Source: Helochares maculicollis
Taxonomy: Eukaryota > Arthropoda > Insecta > Coleoptera > Hydrophilidae
NCBI GenBank assembly: GCA_033557835.1
Contig: JAWQRO010000488.1
Coordinates: 1 to 38,000, forward strand
Direction of reading: 5' to 3'
Length of the DNA: 38,000 bases
The position numbers and the translations under genes were made by a program. The notes beneath the pieces were generated by a model. The model ran no database searches, was not told the DNA's origin, and saw only the letters and a list, made by a program, of their open reading frames with translations. How positions within the stretch are numbered: position 1 is the stretch's first letter; each line of letters begins with the position of its first letter. This document shows positions 24,906-35,905 of this stretch, piece by piece.

Positions 24906-25629
24906 TTCTTGTCCACAATAGTTATCTACGCTTTATAAATTACCTATATTATTTTACGGAATTAACCTACATTTCTCGATATGTCTGTGTTTAAAACAAC
25001 ATTTTGATTATCAACTCATACATCATTAATACTTTTACACAGCTTAAATTAAATTTGTAATTAAATGCTGGTAGTCATCTTTGAAAAACTTGGATAAAAA
25101 CCGCTACAGTTTAAGCTTATGCAAAAATATAATTAAGTTTCAATGATTATCTTACAACTTGTTACAATGTACAATATTTATTTGAATTCTATGTTATCTT
25201 TAAGTCCAGCTTATAAAAAATAAACAGTATTAATGATAATGAAAATTTCGAAACTACAACAGAGAGCAACTGTTATATTTCTACATTAGCTGAACACTCA
25301 ACGTGTAAAGTATGAGCGGCAGATTCGTCAATTAATAGATCCCTTGAATTTATACTTAACAGGACTTAACTCATGTAAAGTGGAAATCATAAGCTACGGA
25401 ACTTTTCCGTCGAAAAAATTAAATCTAAATTGTCTTCAATGCTGAAGTAAAGCTTATTTAGAAATTTTATGTTGGAGGTGGCTCACAATTTGTGGTCCTG
25501 CGAGAATTTGTGGTTATCTTATATGTTATCCAGATTTTTAATAAAAATAGACTTGGCTAACGAGTTTTTCTGAGAGTTCTGAGTATTCACTAGATCTACT
25601 ATAAATTTCAATTATACACTACTTTTTAT
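24906..25629. other. AT-rich intronic stretch
   Basis: Nothing recognised beyond background. Confidence 0.5.
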
Positions 25630-25914
25630 TCAGATTTCATCACATTTCGGATATGTGTATGAAACATAATTTCCTAGTTCCAATCTTCGCGAGAAAATGC
25701 GCACCTTGCGAATTATCCTCTTGTTGGTGTAATGCGCGTACGTCATTGTGGTTCTGCATCGAATCTGGATGCGGTAGAGAACTACAGCGTGTCTGTGCTC
25801 AGAAGCCTTCTCTAATGCAATGCATATGTTGTTTTCCCGGATCCATTTAAACTGGTACAGTAGACCCTGTTGGGTTAAGTGCACAGAAGAGTCGAGATGC
25901 TCCAAAGTAAGTTC
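25630..25914 (-). other. Possible terminal exon on the minus strand, unrecognised protein
   Basis: On the minus strand a good acceptor (tctgcttatttcag) ends at 25915. From 25914 a frame is open for 94 codons to a TGA, and an AATAAA overlaps the stop, as a 3'-terminal exon with a poly(A) signal would look. The product starts ELTLEHLDSS and contains GLLYQFKWIRENN, followed by a basic Arg/Lys/Tyr-rich C-terminus. I know no matching family. The plus strand also has an acceptor (ctactttttattcag before 25635) and a donor (AAA|GTAAGT after 25905), but its frame is stopped at 25848-25850. Higher GC than the flanks supports something other than plain intron. An old repeat that fortuitously carries splice-like signals is the main alternative. 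Confidence 0.25.
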
Positions 25915-25959
25915 CTGAAATAAGCAGATTTAACAAGTTTCATATTGAATTCTCACATT

Positions 25960-26240
25960 TAGTGCACTTCTTTCGTGCTGGCCTTTCTTTCCTTAACAAA
26001 TGATAGGAGGGTGGATTTGCTGCTTTTGTCTTTCGAATAAGGAAAAGACAAGGAGCCGTCTGCTTTTGCTTTCAACCCCTAAGCACAGCAAATGATGGAT
26101 CATATTTATTTTATTTGCCGTGATTTATCAGGATTCAACTGCAATGACAGGGTGCTTTATTTTTGTGAAGATTGGGATTTTCAGGGCTTGTAATTCTGTT
26201 AAGCTGATGAGAGCATCAGGACATTTGTCCGGAGCAAGTG
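25960..26240. other. Raised-GC block with a short direct repeat
   Basis: CTGCTTTTG followed by CTTTC-like words occurs twice, about 40 bases apart (near 26020 and 26060). The block also contains several GACA/TGTC words. There is no ORF and no named element. It lies directly next to the candidate minus-strand exon, on its upstream side. Confidence 0.25.
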
Positions 26241-26859
26241 TTTTGCTTTATAGCTTGCAATTTTTTATTATTTCGCCAAAATAATCCTCATATGCCAAAG
26301 GGATTTTTTTTATCTAGTTTATTCATTTGCTGCTATTGATACATCTGAACGAACTGCCAAAAAATTAATTACATTTCTCTATAGCAGCAACGTTTCCAAA
26401 TTTTAGATGTGCTGTTATATTTCAAAATTGTTAGTTAGAATACAAGAATTGTTCAAAAAGTTAGGCCTGACCCAAGGAAAATTAAAAAAAATAAGTAACA
26501 ACTATGAAATTTGACAAGCCAGATCTGTAAGATGTAGTCTTGCACACTTTAAGAGAACTGCATTGAGTTGTTCATGAATGGTGAGCCATCAGTTAAAACT
26601 AGCCAAGAAAAAGGTAAAATTTATGCGATAGCTTGATAAAACGTCAGACAGTCGTAAATGAAAGTATACTTTGATGAATAAAACAACTACACATATGCAA
26701 GTAATCTAAGTTTACTTTTGTTCTACAAATTTTGTACTTGTCGAATTAATACTATCTTTTAAAGAGTTTAAAATTGGCGGAAATAAAAGACATTCAGTTG
26801 CATTTAAAAAAAATGGTAAACACATAGGTCAGAGATTTTTAAAGATGATTCATGCTGAT
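26241..26859. other. AT-rich intronic stretch
   Basis: I looked for a second mariner relic near 26450-26640 because of a weakly transposase-like word (NGEPSVK); no continuing similarity or terminal repeats were found. Confidence 0.45.
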
Positions 26860-27370
26860 TCTAAATAAGACACGATCGGGATGCCTTAGATCGCTACGTC
26901 AAACGATGTGGTCGTAAATGTTCATATCTTTGATGATCATTTATCAAAAATACGCTAGCTTGTTGATATATTATTAGACCTTGTTCTGTTTCTCGTTTTA
27001 CATGATTCTGAGGACTTTTTCGCGGGTTGGGTGCTGCCCTTGTTAGCAGTCTACAAGAAATATATGCGACTGAACACGTTGCAAAATTCTTTAATCAATC
27101 TGCTGAAATTCTTTGCCGATTTATTATAGTAATGAAAAATGCTAACGGCCACTTCTGAACAAATTGAATTTTTTTCAGAGGAATACGCCTACATACACCT
27201 TTAGCCTTGGCACAGCAACACTACGTAACAAACACTTCTAAGTGCCATGTCCGTACTTGCCGAATTGGACTCCCAGTGATTCTCTTCCCAAACGTGCAGA
27301 AATAGCTCGTTGGGCAATGATTTCCGTCGGATAAGGAGAACAAATCTGAGACAACCGCGTATTGCTTAGA
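26860..27370. other. Mixed-composition stretch, nothing identifiable
   Basis: Locally higher GC with short open segments on the plus strand (around 26930-27125), all interrupted. No catalytic motif, terminal repeat or splice frame was seen. Confidence 0.3.
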
Positions 27371-28555
27371 GATTGATAAAACTATATTTGCGGGATTCAT
27401 CTGTTGAACATTCGTTGGTCAAACTGTATTGATTATATTGAAAAATACAAAATAAAAATTTTAAAATCTTTTGCATTCTTTGTTTAGAACAACCGTGGTA
27501 AAGTAGGAGCATTTTTATTAAAATAATTGCGTTCCTTGTTTTTTGAAAACCGTATGCTCTTGTTATCCTTTGCCAAAATTATTTTAAATGAAAAATTAAA
27601 TTACTTGACGTACATACTTTTCATTCTTTTTCTGTTTAAAAATTAGCTGTAATCTATAATGTGTATAAATTTTACTAAAGTACAAATTGACGCAATATTT
27701 TACATGATCGTAGTTTTTACGAAATCTGCCGGTTTGAATCAACCTGGGAATTTTTCTAGACGTAATAATTGAATGCTATCATTAATCTATTCAGTGCAGA
27801 ATCTGTACACCATGGGGTTAGTTCATCTATTTCTTATTGTTAAATTGTGGCAAAATTACCAAGTACATATGATAAACAAATAATTATTTAACTACAAATT
27901 ATAAACGATTTCTATTCTTTTCACACCTACATTTGAACTGAACTAAAACAATTTGCAATGTAGTAGTAAATCGGTATTTTCGTAAATAAACTTAATGGTA
28001 TATTGAAATCGTTATTTTTATTGTAAGTATAATTATTTCTGGTAGCCTTGTTTCTTTGGAATATATCGGGAAAAGAATTATTAACTTCAAACTACACAAT
28101 ATTTTTATTTAAAATAGCAAAATCTATCGATATATTTAAAACCTTTTATTACCTGAACTGTTATAACTAGCCATAGTTTCTTGGTTAGCGCATACTTAAA
28201 AGAAATGCTATATTTTCTTATGATTTTGCGCAAGCAACAACTGGTAATGAGTTCGCACTCTAGTTGAGTTTAAAGAGTTTTAACCGGACAAGTTGCGCTT
28301 CAAAAGTATATTATGTCGGATTCTTAAATTATTTTTTAATCTTTAAACCAAGCATAATTTAATAATGAGGGACGAAATATTAATGTAAATTTATATAATT
28401 CAATCACAAAGTCACATCAGAAACCGGTTTAGGTTAATAAAGCAATCCAATTTAATGTTATGTACCTAGGAGTAGCACTTCCACTTTAAACCTTTCTCCT
28501 AGAACAAAGATCCTGATCCACTACTACTAACTGCCGAAATAAGCTTTAAAATTCC
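27371..28555. other. AT-rich intronic stretch
   Basis: Nothing recognised beyond background. Confidence 0.5.
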
Positions 28556-28559
28556 AGGC

Positions 28560-28830
28560 GTTCTCACGCAAAACGATTCGCGTATTACTGTTATTGTGTG
28601 CGGGGAATTACGCACGCGGGGATCCCCCCATCGAAGAAGCGGGATTCGCGAAGCCCTGCCTCACGCCCGAACGCTTCGCAGTTATAATAATTATTCCGGT
28701 ATGTTGAGTTTATTGTTAATATACTTGGGGCGTTCAAGTGCTGGAGGTGACGATAAACTGTTCTCTAGTTATACCTGAACAGTACCCCTGAGGAGAAACG
28801 TGTATGTTCTACCATTAATACCGTGAAGTA
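28560..28830. other. Short CpG-rich island with a hairpin
   Basis: About 15 CpGs fall within 28570-28680, against a very CpG-poor background. GCGAAGC (28648-28654) and GCTTCGC (28673-28679) are perfect inverted repeats with an 18-base loop. GGGGATCCCC and GTGCG...CGCAC lie just before. The plus strand is open at 28596-28778 mostly because the DNA is GC-rich; its Arg/Pro/His-rich peptide has no family. Candidates are a promoter or CpG island, or a fragment of a GC-rich transposon such as an LTR. No flanking repeats were seen. Confidence 0.35.
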
Positions 28831-29755
28831 TATATAGTAGGTGATATGAGACTGTGATTAATACTGAGTTATTTAAAGTTTGTGCGTGTAGTGGCACACG
28901 CCCTTTGCAATCTTTCACGGGAATCGGGCTTTAATTAAGCACTTGTGCCCTCTTACAAAGTGTTACTATGTTATCTTTATGTGACTGCCTTAAAACAATT
29001 ACTTTGGATTTATACAGCCTTCAGGGCGCATAGAGTTGCACGCATGTCTTAATTTTAAATTATGTCGTTTTCCTAAATTTAGGCTAAACTTGACCTTGCT
29101 CACTAAATAATGTCTTAAAGATACACACTTCACTCTACTGTATTTTATTAGAAAGTTAGTTGACGTATATGTAACAATTATAGTATTTTTGCGTAAAAAA
29201 ATATGTATCATATTGTTATATTTTCATTATTTGTTTATTTTTTTTAATTCTGTAGACATCGGCTGCATATGAAATATTTAAAAACAAATTTGTATTTTCC
29301 TTTATTAAGGTCTATAATTCACTTAATGATTTTATTGATAGTTTAGATAACTTGTATATGACAAAAATACAACTGTGGAATAAGTAAGCACGGATATGTG
29401 CTAACATTATGTAAAAAACTGCTACACTGCTAGGTTATAATTAAAAATTTATTTAGACACCTACGATACTTCTTAACTTAGATTGTATTATAAAAATTTC
29501 AAAAATTTCTTGTCTGCCACTAATGGCAATTCTGCAGTGAAATTTGAATTATTAATAAAAACATGATGGAATTGGCACAGTCCATCGCATGCATATTTGA
29601 TTCATCCTATCAACGTGTCATGATATACATGTTATTGGAAGTATATTTGATAAATAAAAATATGTTTTACAACAGCAAATATATTGATGTAGTACGTTTT
29701 CCATGTTATCTACGATAAGCTTTTCAAGAAAATTATGAAAAGCGTTGTAGTATTA
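28831..29755. other. AT-rich intronic stretch upstream of the mariner copy
   Basis: GCGTGT and ACACGC (near 28885-28902) form a small stem. The minus-strand open segment at 28999-29211 has no motif. Nothing else was recognised. Confidence 0.45.
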
Positions 29756-29780
29756 GCAGGTGTACAATTTATGAAATACA
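29756..29780 (+). repeat. Left terminal inverted repeat of the mariner copy
   Basis: Matches the right end at most positions over the outer 20 bases, with one small indel. The CAGG core followed by TGTACAA is shared with Mos1-type ends. Confidence 0.8.
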
Positions 29781-29834
29781 GATTTAAGACAGCAGATGCC
29801 AAACCAATGCAGTTTATGCTATAACTTTGTTACT

Positions 29835-30301
29835 ATGCCGTTTTGTTGTATCGTAGACAACAACAAAGAGCATTTACCGAAAGCATTATTTTTTAGATTT
29901 CGTTTGAATAAAACTACTACCAATTCATATCGGTTACTTCAAGAGGTTTATGGTGAATATGCTCCATTGCAAGTTACGTATAAACGATGGTTTCAGCGGT
30001 TCAAAAGTGTTGAAAAATGCCAATACACTGAGAAAGCTAACACAAAGTCATTTTTCTTCACGACACCGGTCCCTCACATGCGATAAAACCAGTTCCCCAC
30101 ACATTTAAAGCACTCAGCTGGGAAGCTCTAACTCATAAGGCATCGATGGATCATTAATTTTCTGAATAACACTTAGGTTAGCATGAAGATGTGAAGAAAT
30201 TACTCTTTAAGTTGTTTGTAGCAAAAGAGGGACATTTCTAATGGCATGGTTACAACTGTTGGGAAACATTTATAAAAAGTGAGGAAACATACTTAGAATA
30301 G
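29835..30301 (+). pseudogene. Mariner transposase pseudogene, two internal deletions, frameshift and stops
   Basis: The first methionine that fits the family is at 29835. Residues 29-57 from it (NKTTTNSYRLLQ... to RWFQRFKS) are the N-terminal helix-turn-helix (HTH_48 type) that binds the inverted repeats. At about 30009 the sequence jumps to the region just before the second catalytic aspartate, losing roughly 185 residues including the first Asp of the DD34D triad. A one-base loss near 30035-30040 shifts the frame, after which VIFLHD (30047-30064) carries the second catalytic Asp. A second deletion of about 15 residues around 30140 removes the segment holding the third Asp. The C-terminal part (EDVKKLL to WETFIKSEETYLE) follows, ending at the family's normal stop (30299-30301). 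Four in-frame stops interrupt the 3' part, the first at 30155. The extent of loss is estimated from family knowledge. Confidence 0.85.
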
Positions 30302-30352
30302 TGCTTTTTTTTATTATTTTGCCAAATTTTACATGTTCTTATGTTATAAAAA

Positions 30353-30377
30353 CCGCGTGTCATATTTGTGTACCTGG
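30353..30377 (-). repeat. Right terminal inverted repeat of the mariner copy
   Basis: Read on the minus strand it begins CCAGGTACACAAATATGACA. The run of A followed by CCG just inside it (30350 region) also resembles the inner border of Mos1-type 3' ends. Confidence 0.8.
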
Positions 30378-30379
30378 TA

Positions 30380-33300
30380 TAGCAAATTTATTTTCTAATT
30401 ATAAGTAAATGTTGACTGAATACTTGACTGTTCTTGTTTTTTTATAATCTCTATGCCCCCAATGTCTCTGTTTCTGTATCTACATTTTACTGACTACTCA
30501 TACATATTACATGTTCATGTCAGATCAGTAAGCTGGATATACAATCTAAGTTTCAAGCTGAACTTTGATTCAGATAAAATATACTTAACGCCAAACTAAA
30601 AATATCAAAGTAAAATGATTTATATGTCTCACAATAGTACTAATAAATATTAATTTTGTTTCTACTATTTCCATCAATTAAAAGTGCAGACAAAAGATTT
30701 ACATGTTACTTATTGAATAAATCTAATATTATGTTTAAAAATCATACAACTGAGAATTAGGTCTGCATCATAATTTTCAAAACTTGTAACTTTACATAAT
30801 AAAAATACAGAAATAGTAGACTTTACTTAAATCATTCCCCCAACATCTGTTTGAGCCAAATATCCCTAAAAATTTAACATTTTGTGATTTGCAAATAAAA
30901 ATTCAACATTTTTCTCAATGTTTTCTTTTGAAAGAAAAATTGCCAGATTGATTTACGACGGACCATATGTGAATAAACGGGGTTAAAATTTGTTCCTAAC
31001 TTTGTCATTTTACACACAAAATAACTTTTGCTATATTTAAAGCTGATAAAGTTCCAAAAGTTTTTTCCTGAACGTTTTATGGGCGCTTTCTGTTACGGCC
31101 TATAAGTTTTACGTGAAAATGAAGCTATAAAAAATATCGCGCTGTAATAGTTGGCGAAGAACGTCCTAGTATCGCAAAGTAATTTAAATAAGTCAATACA
31201 TAAAACTTTGTGTGTTTGTCTGGGCCAGCTTCCACCAGACAATATTTTTATCTATATTTTTCTGTACATAAAACAACTGATGAGACAGTTAAAGTTTCAA
31301 ACACTTGCCCTTTATATGTTTGACCGCTTTTTAGAATTTCCCATGCGTTTATAAGCGATATGCAAATTTTAACGATAACAAAACTCTAGCGTTGCAGTAG
31401 TCATATATTTTCCACAGAGTTTTCATCTATTTTTCAAAGAAATTTTTCACATCTAAGGCGTTTTTATTGTTTTATCGAGTAAATAAAATGACGCTATAAA
31501 TTTTTAATTGATTGCTTTTTAAGAGGCAAAATATTTCTGAGGAAAAGCACGTCCAGATCACTATCTCAGCAGCTGTAAGTACTAAAATCTTATTAGGAAT
31601 GGAGAGCACATACATAACGTATATTTTGCAACTCACTGATCTAAAAATACCAATGAAATTTTATTCTTTCTACCGGATATTCAAATGGACTTCGGAATAA
31701 AAGTATAGCGGATAGTTTTACAGCCACATAAAAGTACTTTGTAACAATCTTAGCTAAAATGTCCAATTAAAATATCCTGATCCGATAGCAAATTCACTTG
31801 CAACAGTTTATTTGAAATTTTAAATTTTCGCACGCTGTTTTAATATAAATAAGCCCAACGAGGCAATCATAAGAAATAACGAATAACATGAAAATCTGTG
31901 AAGTGTGCTCTTATTGAGTTTTTATAATGTCTAGACAGCAAAGAATAAATGTGTTTGATATTAACGGCCTCAAATTTCTCTTTTTATCTTCGCTTGGATT
32001 CTATATTTTTGCCATTTAAAAATTCATAGGCAGACAAAAACAAAAATAGGTATATAAAACTTTTATTTGTCGACGTAAAAGTCCGTCTGAAGGTACTTTC
32101 ATAAATACCGTTTATTAAATCGGAACACATACACATTTCCTGCACTAAATTTAAAATTCTCCGTAATCTTTTACGGTTGCCGACCAATATTTAATATTGA
32201 TGGCTGATTTGATGGGCGATATTTAGTTCTGCGATTTGAAATGCTTTATTTGAAAAACCATTTGACTTTATTTGCCACTCAAACTCGATCCATAGGATTG
32301 TACAATAAAAACTGTTTAAAATTTTGTTTCCCGGGAATTTGCAGTAAACTCTTCTGAATTATAATTTAAGATGAAACCATATTTTTTGCAACACGGATCG
32401 TCTTACATACGAATTTTTTGCTCATAATTTTATAATTATTTAAAGTAAATGCCTACATTTTTCAACATGTGTAACAGTTTTGATTTGTTGATATAATCTT
32501 GTACTAAATACTTTCCTCTATGTAACTAAAATATTTTATGCTTTGTATGCGATATTGCATAGCAGAAAATTAGTATCTATTTGATTTTTGCCAGTTGTAC
32601 AGAAAAATGAGCGAAATTTAGAAGCATGTTAATTTAATTAACTATTATTTTTTTTTATAAATAATGTAGCAAACACATAATTAATGAGATGCTCGTGGTG
32701 TGCTTGAATTTTTTATAATACGTGATATATCCAATTGTCTTTGAATTAAAATTTAGTAAATATAATGGTTTAAATTAGTTTTCGAGTAAAATTTTATACA
32801 GTAGATATGTGAGTTAAATGTGTAGCGGATATTTTTTTGCTGATGTCAAACATTAATGCATGAAATGAAATGGCACTTTTAGAAAAATGTAAAGCTCTCC
32901 TACTGAGTTTCAAGAAACATGCATATTAATGATTTACGCGACGATATATTTGGATTACCTTGCAGCAGCTGCTTGACTCATTCTTTTGTTACTCCGGTGT
33001 GATATATGATACTCTTCAAGATTAAGTGAAATCTGTATGAATTTATTAAACAAAAACATGCATACGCACGCTGTGTTTTAACGTAAAAAGGCAAAGAGGG
33101 TGAATCAAATACAATTTTAAAAATTTCAGCCAAAACAAAGGCACAGATTCTTGAGAGACGGTTGAATTGGAAAAACCTATCAATGCCCCAGATAAGACAT
33201 GATTTGTATCCACATCTCATGTTTTTATAAAAGAATGTAAAATCCGCTTATGTAGCTCAAGTGACGAAAATTTATGCAGAAAGGGAAAAAACGCTAAAAG

Positions 33301-33944
33301 AAAGGCAGGAGAATTCATAAATCACACAAGTGTTACGAATAAGAAAGGGTAATGAAAAATATGCGTCAAACGAAAACAATTCCAACACGCGAAATTAGAA
33401 TATGGAATTTTATTGTTTCCCAAGACATTCCGTTAAATTGTTTAAAAACAGATTTAATGGACATTTACTAAATTCAGAAACTCACAAATATCTAATGTAC
33501 TAAAAAACTGTGGTAGTTTAGAATGGTGAACCTTCGTTCTACTAATCGGTATAATTCTTTTGTCTCATTTTAATGTATTTATTTACTCGGAAAGAATTGA
33601 ATTGAAAATAAAGAATTCTTTCATTATCTGATAATACATGCACCACCGAGTACATAATTTACATGTTCATAAATACTGAATGATGAGTAATTCTTATAGA
33701 ACACGTACTCATGTATTTGCTTAGCTCTTGAATTATTTACATAAGCGCAAAATTTTAAGAATTTCAAAAATAGTTTTCTCGATAACTGTTGTGAATTTCT
33801 TTGGGCAAAAATTAAATTACAGCTTTCGCTTCCTGTGACATATTTACCTTTTGTAGTGGAGTATTTCCGTATATGCACCTAATATTTATAGTTTAGGCGA
33901 GAGTAAATATCATTAGTTATAGTGTTGACCAACGTCTTACATTA
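30380..33944. other. AT-rich intronic stretch downstream of the mariner copy
   Basis: No exon, RNA gene or named repeat was recognised. Open segments at 31151-31354, 31512-31700, 31984-32187, 32978-33220 and 33624-33878 have chance lengths, AT-driven residues and no splice framing. Confidence 0.55.
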
Positions 33945-34225
33945 AGGGTGCAAATGTTTGCAGAACATGACTAAAGAGATGCTTTACTTGACAGGACCCT
34001 ACCCAAACGCGCGAGTTGATCTATCCACTCAATGTCACTTCCAGTAGGATATCGTCTTCCATAAAGCTTGCATGACGCGTAAGGTCATATCATCACCATG
34101 CTGAATACAATGAAACTAACACATAAGAAATGTTAAGATAAACGAGTAGCCCAAGCTGCGGTCCAGCGATCAATAGGGCTGAAATATTGGTTCCTTCAAG
34201 CTAGAGTGGTTTTTGTCAGAATAAT
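33945..34225. other. Raised-GC block, unrecognised
   Basis: Contains CpG-bearing words (AACGCGCGAG near 34006, GACGCGTAAG near 34074). The minus strand has a short open segment with RRYPTGSDIEWIDQLARLG, which looks protein-like but is bounded by stops. No family was identified; an old transposon fragment is plausible. Confidence 0.25.
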
Positions 34226-34800
34226 GATACCTTAGAATTTCGTATGTTCTGTTATCAACCCTCCCATAAATATCTAATTCAATAAAAAATATGGATCATT
34301 TTTAGGCAACTTTAAAGTCCTTTAAATAATGTTATGAGTTCTACTGCCACAATTCTCTTAGTCATTATATTTGGCATAGAAAACTAGATTCGTTTTAAAT
34401 TCCAGAATTCGACAACTTGTAACATTCAATATATTTACTATAAATAAGGTCGTTTTATTCATCTATATGGAAAATCAATTTCACAGTCTAGAATCTTTCT
34501 TTTATATCTATCAATATTATAGTTGAAACCAAACTTTTTCGTCCAGTTTTTACCAAACGTATTTTCTGCTAAAATTGGCTTGTCAGTTACATGTAATAAT
34601 AATTAAAATAATTGGCATAGGAGATACATAAATTTTACCAACTCTTCGAATGGAAGTAAAGAATAATAATTTCCAATGTAGGTACTGTATGGCACGCATC
34701 TGACCAACTCTTATCTAGAGGAAAAAAATTATGTAGCTGAGATGCTGTACAATACTAATTAATATGTTGTTATCTACTTAATCAAACAATTATAAATAAG

Positions 34801-34841
34801 TAACAATTTTTGAAGTATATATTTATACATATATATTGTTA
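34801..34841. repeat. AT-rich stem-loop
   Basis: TAACAAT (34801-34807) pairs with ATTGTTA (34835-34841), and the interior TATATAT words can also pair. In AT-rich DNA such structures arise easily. Confidence 0.4.
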
Positions 34842-35400
34842 TACACTCCGCATTTTTTCACCAAAACTCTTTATGACTAGTTCTTATAGAGATATTCAGG
34901 AATCTCTGCAGTTATTTCTATATTATTGTAAATCCAGTGTAATTTTGATCTTTCAACGATAACAATAAGTGGATTGCAAAACAATACAGCGCGCTTTGCT
35001 TAACCTATTCAGTCATATGAGTCACTAGCTTTATATTTAATACTCGTCAATAACTAAAAACAAACATTCTTTTTTTATATATTGAACGGATCTTCTTATA
35101 AAACTATGATCAAGCACCCTTGGTTATTTGACATATTTTATACACAAACAACTTGACAGGAAAGTATTGTAATGGATTTTTTAATTGCCATTCTACACTA
35201 GCTATAACATCCTAGTTCGAAGTCTTAGTTAAAACTCGCTAACTTACAAAGTATACACAACTAATTTCTTTTTAAAGAATGAAAAACTGTGTAGTTTAAC
35301 AGGCATTTTTGGTGATGCAAATGGTTCCAGAATCTACAAATTTATAACGACAAGCAAGTTTTAAAAATGCAGTTAAAACAGTCTGTACAGTACACAAATG

Positions 35401-35461
35401 TGATCAATATGAACTCCCTGCATTTGAAGATTCCTCAAATTTACGCGATCAAAATTGATCA
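35401..35461. repeat. Nested TGATCAAT inverted repeats
   Basis: TGATCAAT (35401-35408) is complementary to ATTGATCA (35454-35461), and GATCAA (35447-35452) pairs with TTGATC (35455-35460). The repeated TTGATC/GATCAA word within 60 bases is noticeable. Function is unknown. Confidence 0.4.
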
Positions 35462-35759
35462 TGATCGGAATATCTTCCCTATAATTTAGTATTGTACAGT
35501 AGAAGGAATTTTCAAAAATAGATTAATTAGAAAACAAACATTTATTTGATTTTCATTAGTTACATTAAAATTAGTAAACTTCTTGAGCTTGGTTTAAGCT
35601 GGTCCTTATCACCATTCAATTTCTTTCTGCAAGTGCAGTAAAAAATGTCGGCATCTTAATGATTAATGGGGTGAAAATTCACTCGCTGAAAAGCTGTGTA
35701 AATCAATAATTCATAAAATAAACAAATCGACTTCCCTCTTTATCTCGAAGTGAGTTGCA

Positions 35760-35905
35760 TACTGGAATGTACCACATTAGGAGGACATAAATAGAAAACG
35801 TCGCCTGCAATACAATCGGTCGACCATGGCTAACTTCATTTGTGTAGTAAATAGGGGGTCTGCGACCATTTCAATTATGCGCTTCGAAGTCACACAATGA
35901 ATCTT
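35760..35905 (+). other. Possible small ORF behind a TATA-like word
   Basis: ATAAATAG (35787-35794) precedes, by about 30 bp, a region leading to ACCATGG at 35824-35829, a favourable animal start context. The ORF at 35826-35900 encodes only 24 residues (starts MANFICVVNRGSATIS, ends at TGA). The composition is less AT-rich than the flanks. A translated small ORF is possible, but the arrangement can occur by chance. Confidence 0.15.

Larger units (their letters stand above)
29756..30377 (+). mobile_element. Internally deleted mariner transposon, Mos1/mauritiana type
   Basis: The element is 622 bp, about half the usual 1.3 kb of mariner. The left end reads GCAGGTGTACAATTTATGAA. The right end, read on the opposite strand, reads CCAGGTACACAAATATGACA. 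These are recognisable variants of the CCAGGTGTACAAGTA-type terminal repeat of the mauritiana subfamily. A TA dinucleotide flanks each end (29754-29755 and 30378-30379), the expected target duplication of Tc1/mariner elements. Between the ends lie pieces of the transposase in the right order. The copy cannot move on its own; whether it could have been mobilised in trans depends on its diverged ends. Confidence 0.88.
34226..35740. other. AT-rich intronic stretch
   Basis: Nothing recognised except two short inverted repeats listed separately. Confidence 0.5.

Noticed and set aside
26440..26660. Possible second mariner relic (NGEPSVK-like word)
   Set aside because: The resemblance stops after a few residues, and no catalytic block or terminal repeats follow.
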